Notes: generated by a model not told the origin, from the sequence alone. 64,000 bases of DNA from Shewanella gelidii (GCF_014647855.1 NZ_BMPZ01000003.1:62001-126000), one strand, 5' to 3'; counted from the first letter of the stretch, positions 1-9,686 are shown. Made by a program: numbers and translations.

Positions 1-386
1 TTCCCCCCAGCAGCAACAATTTTATCGGCAAGAGCTTCAACATTCGGGTCTTGAACACAGAAATGAAAAATGCCGGTTTTCCAGTATTCAAAGTTATCCT
101 CGGGGTTTTCCTGATCCTTAAATTCAAAAAGCTCAACACCAATTCGGTCGCCCGTTGAGAGGTGAGCAATCCTAAATTTATCCCAACCCGCACCAAATAC
201 GTCGGTACACATTTCACCAATTGCTGAATTATCTTCAATCACTTCGGTGGGCTGCATAATGAGATACCAACCCAAGACTTCTGTGTAAAATTTCACTGCG
301 GCCTCTAAATCGGGCACTGAAATTCCAATGTGGGAAAACGTTCTTGGGTAGGGCGCTGGTGATGTTTCGGTTGCTGATGTTGACAT
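1..386 (-). CDS. VOC (glyoxalase/dioxygenase) family protein, 3' end outside window
   Basis: The first 128 codons are visible and the C-terminus lies beyond base 1. After a short Thr/Ser/Pro-rich leader the protein reads HIGISVPDLEAAVKFYTEVL, the classic first beta-alpha module of the vicinal-oxygen-chelate fold. The conserved His near residue 19 would be a metal ligand. A later stretch, IGVELFEF followed by GIFHFCVQD, supplies the Glu and second-module His expected of a metal-dependent VOC enzyme. The start at 386 is supported by a GGAGAGG ribosome site. The substrate cannot be deduced. The gene is divergent from a LysR regulator 130 bp away, which is the likely regulator of its expression. 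Confidence 0.82.
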   Translation of the reverse strand, partial: MSTSATETSPAPYPRTFSHIGISVPDLEAAVKFYTEVLGWYLIMQPTEVIEDNSAIGEMCTDVFGAGWDKFRIAHLSTGDRIGVELFEFKDQENPEDNFEYWKTGIFHFCVQDPNVEALADKIVAAGG

Positions 387-486
387 ATTTACCTCTCCAG
401 TTAATTTAGCTTTCGCGGTGACTCCGCCAGAAATGTCAATATACGCATTTACAAACCACGGTTGAAATTATTAATTCTTCTCAATA

Positions 487-505
487 TGATAATATTTTGT
501 TATCA
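487..505. promoter_or_regulatory. Candidate LysR-type operator between divergent genes
   Basis: A perfect inverted repeat, TGATAA-N7-TTATCA, lies in the 130-bp divergent intergenic region, 12 bp before the LysR start codon. It contains the T-N11-A spacing (T490, A502) typical of LysR-family recognition boxes. Placement between regulator and target is the usual arrangement. Binding is inferred. Confidence 0.5.
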
Positions 506-516
506 ACCGGTTCGAG

Positions 517-1419
517 ATGATGCTAAATCCAACGTGGCTATACACCTACCAAACACTGGTTGAAACGGGTCATTTCACCCAAACGGCTGAAAAACTACAT
601 ATGACTCAACCGGGTGTCAGTCAACATATCAAAAAGTTAGAGCAACGCTGTGGATACCCGCTAATTAAACGGGAAAACAAAGGCTTTGAACTTACGGAGC
701 AAGGGAAAATGCTCTACAGCTATGCACGACAAGTTCGCCTTGAAGAGTCCAAACTGCTTGAGAAGCTCGGTGCTGACGAACCCTACCAAGGGACCTGCAA
801 TGTTGCCTGCTCAGGGGCTCTGGCTCTGATGCTCTACCCAGAATTACTAAAGCTACAGCAGCAGCATCAAGGGCTGCACATGCAGTTAGAAGCTGCACCG
901 AATCACCAAATTCTTAGCGATGTTCAAAGTGGAAAGCTAGATATAGGCATTGTGACTCAATTACCAAGTGGTAACCTGTTTGACAGCACTGTGATTGGTT
1001 ATGAAACCCTTTGTTTAGTATTGCCTCGCAGCTATGAAGGCCAAGAAATTACCCCGCAAGGGTTAATGGCGTGCGGCCTTATTGATCATCCCGATGCGCT
1101 GCACTATTTATCCCTCTATTTTGAACAGTGTGGTCATCCAGAACTCGCGAAAATTCGCCTCGACCGTTTACCCAAAACAGGCTATATCAATCAAATTCAT
1201 CAAATATTGCTCCCGGTCGCCAATGGGCTTGGCTTTACCGTGATCCCAGAAAGTGCATTCAAACAGTTCGCCAATAAGCAAGCCTTAACCATTGCCCCAA
1301 CCGAGCGCAAAGTGAAAGAGACGCTTTATTTGGTGCACAAGCGCCATCGGGACTTACCCAAGCGCTATGAAACAATCACCACACTATTGCGTGATACACT
1401 GGCACAGCCCTGCTTGTAA
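517..1419 (+). CDS. LysR-family transcriptional regulator
   Basis: A 300-residue protein of normal LysR length. Residues 5-65 form the winged helix-turn-helix, with FTQTAEKLHMTQPGVSQHIK as the recognition region. The rest is a periplasmic-binding-protein-like effector domain. The effector is unknown. It is divergently transcribed from the VOC-family gene, with a T-N11-A inverted repeat between them, so autoregulation and control of that enzyme are the simplest reading. Two ATG codons lie in tandem at 517 and 520; neither has a strong ribosome site, so the start is uncertain by one codon. Confidence 0.9.
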   Translation: MMLNPTWLYTYQTLVETGHFTQTAEKLHMTQPGVSQHIKKLEQRCGYPLIKRENKGFELTEQGKMLYSYARQVRLEESKLLEKLGADEPYQGTCNVACSGALALMLYPELLKLQQQHQGLHMQLEAAPNHQILSDVQSGKLDIGIVTQLPSGNLFDSTVIGYETLCLVLPRSYEGQEITPQGLMACGLIDHPDALHYLSLYFEQCGHPELAKIRLDRLPKTGYINQIHQILLPVANGLGFTVIPESAFKQFANKQALTIAPTERKVKETLYLVHKRHRDLPKRYETITTLLRDTLAQPCL

Positions 1420-1507
1420 AACGCACTTGGAGCGCCTGTTTGTCATGGCAGAGCACAACGAACCAAGTTAACTCACTTAGATAATCGACCAAGTACGAGG
1501 ACAAGCC

Positions 1508-2077
1508 ATGAGCCAACCCCTATCATCAATGTGGGACCCAGATGTCTACCAACTCACATGGCAGTTCGCCAGTCAAGCCCATTTAGGCCAAACCCTGCCC
1601 TCATCTGATATCCCCTATATCAATCACCTTGGAAATGTGGCGATGGAAGTGCTTAGCGCAATTTCAATCGAGAAAATAGCGCCTGAACCAGCTAATCTTG
1701 CCATGCAGTGTGCCCTGCTTCATGACACCATCGAAGATACACCAACAAGTTATCAAACCCTTGTTGAATACTTTGGTGAATCCGTTGCAGATGGGGTTTT
1801 AGCACTGACGAAAAACACAAAACTTGAAAGCAAGCAGGCACAGATGCGCGATAGCCTGCAGCGATTACAACGCCAACCCAAAGCCGTCGGCCTCGTGAAG
1901 CTCGCTGATCGAATCACCAACTTACAGCAACCTCCAGCACACTGGGATAAAGACAAAGCAATGTGCTACCGTGAAGAGGCTCAGCTCATTCACCAGTGTT
2001 TACACCACACTAGTCCCTATTTAGCTTTGCGACTCCAAACCAAAATCGATGCATATGCACAATTTTTATCGCCATAA
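1508..2077 (+). CDS. HD-domain protein, MESH1/SpoT-hydrolase-like (small alarmone hydrolase candidate)
   Basis: The 189-residue protein is a single HD domain like the hydrolase half of SpoT/RelA. Visible motifs are His25, PYINH near residue 40, HDTIEDT at residues 72-78 (the HDxxED signature of (p)ppGpp 3'-pyrophosphohydrolases) and KLADRITNL near residue 137. There is no synthetase, TGS or ACT region, so it matches stand-alone MESH1-type hydrolases in size and order. The probable role is removal of the 3'-diphosphate from ppGpp or a related nucleotide. Related HD proteins can act on other substrates, so the reaction is inferred. It is 88 bp after the LysR gene in the same direction and ends before a bidirectional terminator. 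Confidence 0.75.
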   Translation: MSQPLSSMWDPDVYQLTWQFASQAHLGQTLPSSDIPYINHLGNVAMEVLSAISIEKIAPEPANLAMQCALLHDTIEDTPTSYQTLVEYFGESVADGVLALTKNTKLESKQAQMRDSLQRLQRQPKAVGLVKLADRITNLQQPPAHWDKDKAMCYREEAQLIHQCLHHTSPYLALRLQTKIDAYAQFLSP

Positions 2078-2172
2078 CGCGTGACGGGATTGACTCCTTC
2101 ATACACAGTCATTGAGATAATGGCAGAGTGTTCGACTTGCAAACCACGCTCTTAGCGAAGAGACTTTCAACA

Positions 2173-2202
2173 AAAAAGCGAGCCCTGTTGAGCTCGCTTT
2201 TT
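2173..2202. terminator. Bidirectional intrinsic terminator
   Basis: An 11-bp stem, AAAAAGCGAGC / GCTCGCTTTTT, with an 8-base loop has A and T runs on its two sides. It lies between the convergent HD-protein and yadH-like genes and can serve both. Confidence 0.85.
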
Positions 2203-2231
2203 GTTTGGATCGTTGACCTTATTCGCAACGA

Positions 2232-3026
2232 TTAGGTTCTTAGCCCAATACCACGTGAGATCAAATAGTAAGCCACTCCATATAAACCAACACAGAAGCT
2301 GACCATCACGGCAATTGAAAATGGCACACTGATATCAGCAAAGCCAAGGAAGCCATAACGAAAGACGTTAATCATATAGACCACAGGGTTCAATGCAGAT
2401 ACCCCTTGCCAAAAGTCAGGCAATAAACTTAGCGAGTAAAATACACCACCTAAATAGGTGAGCGGTGTTAGTACAAAGGTGGGAATGATGCTGATATCGT
2501 CAAAGCTGCGCGCAAATACGGCATTAATTAATCCCCCCAAAGCAAACAAGATTGACGTTAAGAAGACCGTTAAGACCACCAGCCCAGCATGATGCAAAGA
2601 CAAGTCGACAAAAAACATCGCCACAGTCGTAACAATTAAACCCACTAAAAGGCCACGAGAAACACCGCCACCAACGTATCCAGCAATCATCACATAATGG
2701 GGTACGGGCGCAACCATCAGCTCTTCTAAATTACGCTGAAATTTTGCACTAAAAAATGAAGATGCAACATTTGAATAAGAGTTGGTAATAACCGACATCA
2801 TAATCAAACCCGGCGCGATAAACTCCATGTAGCTCACACCGCCCATTAAGCCAATGCGACTGCCAACCAAGTTACCAAAAATCAAAAAATATAGGGTCAT
2901 CGTAATCGCGGGCGGTACCAATGTTTGCACCCAGATACGGGTAAAGCGATTAATTTCTTTAGTGATGATACTTTTGAACGCAATCGCATATAAACGGTGC
3001 ATATTGGGTGTTTGTTGTGAACTCAT
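2232..3026 (-). CDS. yadH: ABC-2 type transporter permease, YadH-like
   Basis: A 264-residue inner-membrane protein with about six hydrophobic segments and the ABC-2 permease pattern: an N-terminal segment at residues 35-55, GLIMMSVITNSYSNVASSFF, then EELMVAPVPHYVMI as the coupling region. Length and sequence match E. coli YadH. It overlaps the upstream ATPase gene by 4 bp, so the two are translationally coupled. The hpt gene lies just upstream on the same strand, as in E. coli. The transported substrate is unknown. Confidence 0.88.
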   Translation of the reverse strand: MSSQQTPNMHRLYAIAFKSIITKEINRFTRIWVQTLVPPAITMTLYFLIFGNLVGSRIGLMGGVSYMEFIAPGLIMMSVITNSYSNVASSFFSAKFQRNLEELMVAPVPHYVMIAGYVGGGVSRGLLVGLIVTTVAMFFVDLSLHHAGLVVLTVFLTSILFALGGLINAVFARSFDDISIIPTFVLTPLTYLGGVFYSLSLLPDFWQGVSALNPVVYMINVFRYGFLGFADISVPFSIAVMVSFCVGLYGVAYYLISRGIGLRT

Positions 3027-3997
3027 GATGCTTTGGCCGCCTTTTCTATCTGCGTTGAAGATGTGGATTCTTGATTCGCTTTTTCCACTAAGCCTACAAA
3101 TAACTCTTCGAGTCGATTGGCTTTATTGCGCATCGATAGAACCTGAATATCTTGGCTCGATAACTGAGCAAAGACTTGGTTAAGGCTATGGGTTTTGGCA
3201 ACGTCGATTTCAAGTGTGTGCCCATCAACTAAGCGACTATTGATGCCATCAAGTTGCGGGGGTTGTTCGACATCTTTGCTGAGATCCAGAATGAAGGTTT
3301 CTTCATTCAATTGGCTTAACAATGCTTTCATACTTGTACATTCAACTAATACACCCTTGTCGATAATACCGATGTTGCGACATAGCATTTCAGCTTCTTC
3401 AAGATAGTGCGTGGTGAGAATAATCGTCACGCCTTGTGCATTAATTTGGGTCAGGAAATCCCACATTGAACGACGCAGCTCAATGTCGACCCCCGCTGTT
3501 GGCTCATCTAAAATTAACAGTTTGGGTTCATGCATTAGCGCTCTAGCAATCATGAGGCGACGTTTCATTCCCCCAGAAAGCTGACGAGATTGGCTATGAC
3601 GCTTATCCCATAAATCGAGCTGAGATAAATAGCGCTCAGCCCGCTCAAGTGCAACCGGTTTTGCAACCCCATAATAGCCCGCTTGATTCACCACAATTTG
3701 CAGCACAGTTTCAAACTGGTTGAAGTTAAACTCCTGCGGTACCAATCCAATACGCAGCTTGGCAAGTTCTAATTCTTGGTCGATATCATGACCAAAAATT
3801 TTCACTGAACCCGCAGTCTTTTGAACTAAAGAGCTGATGACTCCAATGGTGGTTGATTTACCTGCACCATTTGGACCAAGGAGCGCGAAAAAATCCCCCT
3901 GCTCGACTGTCAGGCTAATGCCTTTAACTGCTTCAACGCCACCTTTATAGGTTTTCTTAAGAGCGTCAATGACCAAGGCGGGTTGCTTTGTTGACAT
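3023..3997 (-). CDS. yadG: ABC transporter ATP-binding protein, YadG-like
   Basis: A 324-residue ABC-2 class ATPase. Walker A is GPNGAGKST near residue 41, the signature is LSGGMKRR near residue 141, and Walker B is LLILDEPTAGVD near residue 160, followed by the switch His in TTHYLEEAE. The C-terminal 90 residues form the extension common in this exporter family. It pairs with the overlapping permease to form a probable homodimeric exporter of unknown substrate. It starts with ATG after a weak ribosome site, 225 bp downstream of hpt. Confidence 0.9.
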   Translation of the reverse strand: MSTKQPALVIDALKKTYKGGVEAVKGISLTVEQGDFFALLGPNGAGKSTTIGVISSLVQKTAGSVKIFGHDIDQELELAKLRIGLVPQEFNFNQFETVLQIVVNQAGYYGVAKPVALERAERYLSQLDLWDKRHSQSRQLSGGMKRRLMIARALMHEPKLLILDEPTAGVDIELRRSMWDFLTQINAQGVTIILTTHYLEEAEMLCRNIGIIDKGVLVECTSMKALLSQLNEETFILDLSKDVEQPPQLDGINSRLVDGHTLEIDVAKTHSLNQVFAQLSSQDIQVLSMRNKANRLEELFVGLVEKANQESTSSTQIEKAAKAS

Positions 3998-4185
3998 GGG
4001 TATTACCTAAAATTGATTCTGAAAATGAAACTGCAAATCGTTGCATAGAAGATCTGCCAACATTATGGATGTTGTAGAATTAAGCTGCCAAGGGGCATCA
4101 CACGCGTGGGTAGTTCAGGTTAGTTTTAGAATAAACGCACCAATAAAACGACAGCCAATGTGTCGCGAACCCTTGCAAGAATGAA

Positions 4186-4207
4186 GGCTCCTTGAAAACA
4201 GGGAGCC
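4186..4207 (-). terminator. Possible terminator after hpt
   Basis: A 6-bp GGCTCC/GGAGCC stem with a 10-base loop lies 16 bp after the hpt stop codon. On the minus strand it is followed by TTCATTCTT, a T-rich but imperfect tail, so termination may be partial. Confidence 0.4.
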
Positions 4208-4222
4208 AATCATAATAGATTT

Positions 4223-4753
4223 CTAATCTAAAGGCACAACTTTTGCGATATAAGGTAGATTGCGATATTGCTCGGCATAATCGATGCCATAACCTACGAT
4301 AAACTCGTCAGGAATGGTAAAACCAACAAATTCAACAGGTACCTCAACTTCGCGACGCTCTGGCTTATCAAGCAATGTACAAATCGCAAGGCTTTTCGGG
4401 CCGCGCAGTTCTAACATTTTACGAACTTTATTAAGCGTGTTGCCTGAATCGATCAGATCTTCAACGATGAGGACATCGCGACCTTCGATATCTGATTGTA
4501 CATCTTTGAGGATTTTTACATCTTTACTGCTAGTCATGGCATTGCCATAGCTGGAAACCGACATAAAGTCGATTTCCACATGACCTTGAATACGGCGACA
4601 GAGATCGGCCATAAACACAACGGAGCCTTTCAGCAAGCCCACCATCAACAAGCGCTCGCTATGCTGATAGTGTTGGTTAATTTGGGCGGCAAGTTGATCA
4701 ATTTGTTGATCGATATCCTGCGCAGAGATCATCACTTCTGTGGTGTGTTTCAT
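4223..4753 (-). CDS. hpt: Hypoxanthine phosphoribosyltransferase
   Basis: The enzyme converts hypoxanthine, and less well guanine, plus PRPP to the nucleotide in purine salvage. The 176-residue length is standard. The PRPP-binding motif [14 protein letters not shown] is at residues 94-107. [15 protein letters not shown] near the N-terminus gives the pyrophosphate loop, and the C-terminal [19 protein letters not shown] is diagnostic for bacterial Hpt. It is 15 bp downstream of ubiX, so it is probably the last gene of an mpl-ubiX-hpt operon. Confidence 0.96.
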   Translation of the reverse strand: MKHTTEVMISAQDIDQQIDQLAAQINQHYQHSERLLMVGLLKGSVVFMADLCRRIQGHVEIDFMSVSSYGNAMTSSKDVKILKDVQSDIEGRDVLIVEDLIDSGNTLNKVRKMLELRGPKSLAICTLLDKPERREVEVPVEFVGFTIPDEFIVGYGIDYAEQYRNLPYIAKVVPLD

Positions 4754-4768
4754 TGGCGTCTCATACTA

Positions 4769-5422
4769 CTAATCGGCTGTAGGGTGTTTGTCGTAGCCCC
4801 AACGACTTGTGAGTGCATGTTCAACCCCTAAGTGGTCGAGAATGCGGGCGACCATGAAGTCTATCAGATCTTGAATCGATTTGGGATGATGATAGAAGCC
4901 CGGCGCTGCTGGCATCACAGTGGCACCAAGGCGTGTGAGCGATAACATATGCTCTAAGTGAATGGCACTAAAGGGAGTTTCTCTTGGCACGAGCAAGAGC
5001 TGCCCCCGCTCTTTTAAGACCACATCTGCGGCCCGTTCTAACAAGTTATTACTCATTCCTGTTGCGACTGCAGCCAAGGTACCCGTAGAACATGGGCAAA
5101 TCACCATTTGCTTGGGCGCCGCTGAACCAGACGCTGGCGGTGAGAACCACTCCTCTTTGCCTAGCACTACGAGCTCGCCGGTAACCGGTTGCTTGCGCTT
5201 CTGATTGAGATGCGTAAGTAACTGACTTTTGGCTTTGTCCGGGTCGGCACTCAATTGCAGCATTTCTTCCGTTGCCAGCACCACTCGGGCTGCTGATGAA
5301 ATCATCAAGAACACTTGGTAATCAGCATCAAGCAAACACTCAAGTAGCCTTAAACCGTAAGGCGCACCAGAGGCACCAGTCCAACCTAAACTGATTGCTT
5401 TTTCCGCTTTTGCGTAACCCAT
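4769..5422 (-). CDS. ubiX: Flavin prenyltransferase UbiX
   Basis: UbiX attaches a dimethylallyl group to FMN, making the prenyl-FMN cofactor of the UbiD decarboxylase in ubiquinone synthesis. The 217-residue protein has the N-terminal FMN-binding [13 protein letters not shown], then [20 protein letters not shown] and [15 protein letters not shown], which are family hallmarks. The start ATG directly abuts the mpl stop codon with no gap, so translation is coupled. No ubiD lies in the window. Confidence 0.95.
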   Translation of the reverse strand: MGYAKAEKAISLGWTGASGAPYGLRLLECLLDADYQVFLMISSAARVVLATEEMLQLSADPDKAKSQLLTHLNQKRKQPVTGELVVLGKEEWFSPPASGSAAPKQMVICPCSTGTLAAVATGMSNNLLERAADVVLKERGQLLLVPRETPFSAIHLEHMLSLTRLGATVMPAAPGFYHHPKSIQDLIDFMVARILDHLGVEHALTSRWGYDKHPTAD

Positions 5423-6823
5423 TTATGATTCCTCATGTTGACGCTTGATCGCCGCAATTAATTGTTGATGAATCCCTTCAAAGCCCCCATTGCTCATGAC
5501 CAATAGAGTGTCCCCTGCTTTGGCTTGGGCACTGGCTAACGTGACGATTTCGTCAATGTTATCAAACACACTAACTGGCACAGCGGATTGCTTCATCGCA
5601 TCAGCGACATCCCAGCGTATGGCATCTGCCTGATAGATTAATACTTCATCCGCATCTTGCAATGAATGAGCGAGAGTGTCTTTGTGCACCCCTGATTTCA
5701 TCGTGTTGGAACGAGGCTCCAATATTGCAACAATTCTACCTTCGCCCACTTTCGCCCTTAATCCAGCAAGAGTTGATGCGATGGCTGTTGGGTGATGAGC
5801 GAAGTCATCATAAACCTGAATACCGTGCACATCCGCGAGTAATTCTAGGCGTCGCTTTGGCGGTGCAAAACCGGTTAAAGCTGCGATAGCCGCACTTGGA
5901 ACCACGCCCACATGTCTGGCGGCTGCGATCGCCATAATGGCGTTTTCGATATTATGCTCACCAATGAGTTGCCACTGAACTTCGCCTTGCAGCTCATTGT
6001 CAAAATACACTTCAAAATGATGCCCATCATCGCTTAGGCGGTGGGCATACCAACCGTGGGCATTTTCTGCAGGATGATAATGTTCTTGCTCACTCCAACA
6101 ACCTTGGTCAATCACCTGTTGCACTGCGGGTATTGTTTTTGTCCAGATGACTTTCCCTTGATTGGGAACCGTTCTTATCACATGGTTAAACTGGCGTTGA
6201 ATGGCAGCAAGATCGGCGAAGATATCTGCGTGGTCAAATTCTAGATTATTGATCACGAGCGTCCGTGGACGGTAATGAACAAACTTAGAGCGCTTATCAA
6301 AAAACGCACTGTCGTACTCATCGGCCTCAACCACGAAAAATGGCGAGTTACCAAGCCGAGCAGAAATGCCAAAGTTTTGTGGTACACCGCCAATTAAAAA
6401 GCCAGGCTCATAACCGTTGGCTTCTAATATCCATGCCAACATGCTTGAGGTACTCGTCTTGCCGTGCGTCCCTGAGACCGCCAATACCCAACGTTCAGGT
6501 AAGATGTGCTCCGCCAGAAATTGCGGACCTGATGTGTATGGTAAACCTTGATTTAAAATGGCTTCGACACATGGGTTACCCCGGCTCATCGCATTACCGA
6601 TGACCACTAAATCAGGTTTGACTTTTTGCCCTTGCTCATCGATAAAGTTGAGCTGTTGCGGATCAAACCCTTGAATCAGCTCTATGTCCTGTTCTTGTAA
6701 TTGGGTGCTCATTGGTGGGTAAACATTCGCATCACTGCCGGTCACTCGATGACCTTTGGCTCTAGCGAGGAGGGCGAGACCGCCCATAAAGGTTCCACAA
6801 ATTCCTAGAATATGTACGTGCAT
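5423..6823 (-). CDS. mpl: UDP-N-acetylmuramate:L-Ala-gamma-D-Glu-meso-DAP ligase
   Basis: Mpl ligates the recycled murein tripeptide to UDP-MurNAc in cell-wall recycling. The 466-residue protein is a MurC-like ligase: an N-terminal Rossmann domain beginning HILGICGTFMGGLALLA, the ATP loop VSGTHGKTSTSSML near residue 116, the central VVEADEYDSAFFDKRSKF that is specific to Mpl, and a C-terminal ligase domain with DDFAHHPTAI. It is the first gene of the leftward mpl-ubiX-hpt unit. Confidence 0.95.
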   Translation of the reverse strand: MHVHILGICGTFMGGLALLARAKGHRVTGSDANVYPPMSTQLQEQDIELIQGFDPQQLNFIDEQGQKVKPDLVVIGNAMSRGNPCVEAILNQGLPYTSGPQFLAEHILPERWVLAVSGTHGKTSTSSMLAWILEANGYEPGFLIGGVPQNFGISARLGNSPFFVVEADEYDSAFFDKRSKFVHYRPRTLVINNLEFDHADIFADLAAIQRQFNHVIRTVPNQGKVIWTKTIPAVQQVIDQGCWSEQEHYHPAENAHGWYAHRLSDDGHHFEVYFDNELQGEVQWQLIGEHNIENAIMAIAAARHVGVVPSAAIAALTGFAPPKRRLELLADVHGIQVYDDFAHHPTAIASTLAGLRAKVGEGRIVAILEPRSNTMKSGVHKDTLAHSLQDADEVLIYQADAIRWDVADAMKQSAVPVSVFDNIDEIVTLASAQAKAGDTLLVMSNGGFEGIHQQLIAAIKRQHEES

Positions 6824-6921
6824 CTTGCTCGCTCTATTGGCCAGTTAACTTGCGATATTGTACCTACGCCATACTTGAGCACAAGATTTAATCCTCGCAA
6901 GCTTTCCTTTCGCAAAGCAAT

Positions 6922-6951
6922 AAAAAAGGGAAGTTTTCACTTCCCTTTTTT
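6922..6951. terminator. Intrinsic terminator after the extracellular nuclease gene
   Basis: A 12-bp stem, AAAAAAGGGAAG / CTTCCCTTTTTT, with a 6-base loop lies 66 bp downstream of the nuclease stop and upstream of mpl. The T run follows the stem on both strands; its main job is to end the leftward nuclease transcript. Confidence 0.85.
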
Positions 6952-7016
6952 GGCATTGAACTGACGACAACAATCACATTCAATCATCGCCAAATCACTG
7001 TGGCATTCACCACCTT

Positions 7017-9686
7017 TTAGCTGTGCATACGACGACGCAAGCCAAGTATTGAAAGTAGAGCGAGACCGATAAAGCTTAGAGAGCCCCCATCACTTTTCTT
7101 TTTAGGTTCTGGCTCTGGCGTTGGTTCCACTTTTTCTGGGTAGCTTAGTGCAACGATGATTGGATCATGATCCGAAGATGCAAACACATTTTCAGATTTT
7201 TCCAAGTCACCGGTGTACTTTCCAGAGTACTCAAATAAGCTCGATTCAACGGAGTTAATATGCCAGTCTTCAATCGCTACAAGACGCGCTGCAGCAGTGG
7301 TGTTGGCTAAGGCGTGGTCTAGATTACCTAGCTCACCGCTATAGCTATAACTGTACGTCGCTGGACCATGACCTTGTGTATTTAAGTTCACTAAGCCGTA
7401 ACCTTTGTCAATCTTACTGCCTTCACGCTCATAGACTTTACCATCAAGGGTTGTCCAAGAGGCGGTCATGATTTCACGGTTAGCTGTAGTTGCATCATAG
7501 TCGGTTAACACAGCAATTGGGTCTTCCATGCCATAAGCATTCATGTCACCCAGTACCAGTAAGTCGCCTTCAACACCTTTTAACGCTTCGCCAAGAACTT
7601 TGGCTGCAGAAACACGGAATGCATTACAGTGACCCTGCAAATCTGCTGGATCATCTCTTTCTGCAAATTGATTCCAATCTTCAAGACAACCTGAACCTTT
7701 TGATTTCAGGTGATTGACCACCACAGTAAGCTGCTCACCATTGATTTCAAATGCCTGACCTAAGCTATGACGCTGGTATTTGTCATAGGCAGGGCTCATC
7801 TCCATATCATCCCCTTCGCCACGACTTGAGACACCTTCCGCTGCGTGTTGCTCCGGCGTCGCTATCACAAATGCATCACCGCTTGGCGTCACCTTATTTG
7901 GACGATATAAAATGCCTACAGTAATGGCATCGCCACCGATAAACATTCCTTTATATTTATCCGCGTCCGCAGCTTCGATAAATGCATAGCCATCGAGTGC
8001 AGGCAGTTCAGCATTCAGTGCATTGACGAGATACTGAATCGAACTGTCTTCGCCGAAACCGTTGTTTTCAATCTCCATCAAACCAACAATATCTGCATTC
8101 ATTTCAACCAATGCATTCACGATTTTAGTACGCTGCAATAGATAATCATCTAGCGTGTGAGCACCGCGACCACAACCGCGACTGGCATCTGCATCTGCTT
8201 GGTCGCTACAACTTGGATTTAGATCACCACCGATATCACTGTCACTGGTAAACAAGTTCAAGACGTTGTAACTCGCCACGCGTATGTCACCTTCGTTCGC
8301 AATCGTCGGGGTGGATAAACGATCCTCACCTCGCATAAAGTCACCAGCCACAACTTCATTGGTCGCGACTAAACGATATTCACCGTAGCTGTAGCTCACA
8401 ACACCAGTCATGTTGGTCAGCTGATCCCCTACACGAATGTAGCCATCTTCGGCATTAAACGTTGGCATGTAAGGTACTTCGCCATTTTGCGCTTTATAAT
8501 CTGATTCTAGGAACAGCTGATTGGCGCGGTTGGCAGCTTCTAGCGCGACCGCGGCGTCAGATAAAGGTGCATATACTTGAGTCGGCTTCATCAATGGTGC
8601 TTTATAAGACAACATCATGTTATTGCGGCGCGAGTCATAGTCGTAGCTAAAGGTTCGGCTAACTTTCAAATCACTCCCAGCATCCACTAAGATATGCATC
8701 CCTTCAAAGCGCTCCAGCGCTTGAGCGAAGGTTTCGTCGTCAGCAACATAAAATGCTGTCGGCTCAATAACATCACCCGTGCCAAGTACTTCAACCTTAT
8801 TGTCAGCTGAAATATCAATTTGGGTCATGTTGTAGAATTCTTTGACCTTACCTTGGACACAAACCTCAACACCCGGCTGGATGTCATCTGCAGCTTTTGC
8901 TCCTAAGTTTACGAAAATGCCATCTGAGGTATACGGAGAGCCATCGCCGTCCATATCTTGAATATAGAAACCTTTGAATAAGCTTTCACCACGGGCAGTG
9001 ACCACACCACGCACGGTATACTCATTTTCAGTCTCGAAGCCATCTGTAATCAAAGGACTTTTCTCTTCAGCACCTTGGACATCATAAATTGGAGTGAATT
9101 GCGCCCCCTCACAGCTGAAGGCTTCTGGTTCAGGTTCTTCACCACCAGCAACATCGCCAATACGCGCACCCAAGCCAGAGAGGTGATTTTCACCTTTGTC
9201 AGTCCACTGGCTTTGATCCCAAGTGGCGCTCGGCATCGTCACGCTTTCCTTGCGCTCTAGGGTGACGTCTTTGGCAAAGTCGCTCGACGACAACACACCC
9301 ACACGGTCAATCACGGTAGTGCCGTTCATTAAATCAACCGCATCATTCCCATTGAATGTCATTGAAGTGCTTGTGAGATAGTCAACACCAGCTGCGACAG
9401 GAATATCAGTGGTGTTATGTACAATGACTTTGGTCGCATTCGGTGCAATCGTTTGACCATCTAAGGAGATCATCACCGATGCAGCTGCAGCACCATTGCT
9501 ATGACGTGCGAGTGTATATCCAGTTAAGTCAACGCTGGAGGTGCCACTATTGTATAGTTCAATGGCTTTCTTATTGCCGCCACTTCCCTCGACATATTCT
9601 GAAATAATAATGTCTGCACTTGCCATCATCGGCAATGCAGCAGCAACCGCCAATGATATGGCCGTTAGCTTGTTCGTGTTTCTCAT
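7017..9686 (-). CDS. exeM: Extracellular nuclease, ExeM/NucH family, with GlyGly-CTERM anchor
   Basis: This is an 889-residue secreted DNase. Residues 1-24 form a signal peptide ending ASA. Residues 25-150 look like a lamin-tail domain (IIISEYVEGSGGNKKAIELY). A middle OB-like region follows. From about residue 460 there is an endonuclease/exonuclease/phosphatase domain with RVASYNVLNLF, GLMEIENNG, VVVNHLKSKG, LVLGDMNAYG and the catalytic SSDHDPI. The C-terminus has SDGGSLSFIGLALLSIL and then an Arg cluster, a GlyGly-CTERM sorting tail processed by rhombosortase. The likely role is degradation of environmental or biofilm DNA for phosphate or nucleosides. A CRP-like site lies 117 bp upstream. 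It forms its own transcription unit. Confidence 0.93.
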   Translation of the reverse strand: MRNTNKLTAISLAVAAALPMMASADIIISEYVEGSGGNKKAIELYNSGTSSVDLTGYTLARHSNGAAAASVMISLDGQTIAPNATKVIVHNTTDIPVAAGVDYLTSTSMTFNGNDAVDLMNGTTVIDRVGVLSSSDFAKDVTLERKESVTMPSATWDQSQWTDKGENHLSGLGARIGDVAGGEEPEPEAFSCEGAQFTPIYDVQGAEEKSPLITDGFETENEYTVRGVVTARGESLFKGFYIQDMDGDGSPYTSDGIFVNLGAKAADDIQPGVEVCVQGKVKEFYNMTQIDISADNKVEVLGTGDVIEPTAFYVADDETFAQALERFEGMHILVDAGSDLKVSRTFSYDYDSRRNNMMLSYKAPLMKPTQVYAPLSDAAVALEAANRANQLFLESDYKAQNGEVPYMPTFNAEDGYIRVGDQLTNMTGVVSYSYGEYRLVATNEVVAGDFMRGEDRLSTPTIANEGDIRVASYNVLNLFTSDSDIGGDLNPSCSDQADADASRGCGRGAHTLDDYLLQRTKIVNALVEMNADIVGLMEIENNGFGEDSSIQYLVNALNAELPALDGYAFIEAADADKYKGMFIGGDAITVGILYRPNKVTPSGDAFVIATPEQHAAEGVSSRGEGDDMEMSPAYDKYQRHSLGQAFEINGEQLTVVVNHLKSKGSGCLEDWNQFAERDDPADLQGHCNAFRVSAAKVLGEALKGVEGDLLVLGDMNAYGMEDPIAVLTDYDATTANREIMTASWTTLDGKVYEREGSKIDKGYGLVNLNTQGHGPATYSYSYSGELGNLDHALANTTAAARLVAIEDWHINSVESSLFEYSGKYTGDLEKSENVFASSDHDPIIVALSYPEKVEPTPEPEPKKKSDGGSLSFIGLALLSILGLRRRMHS

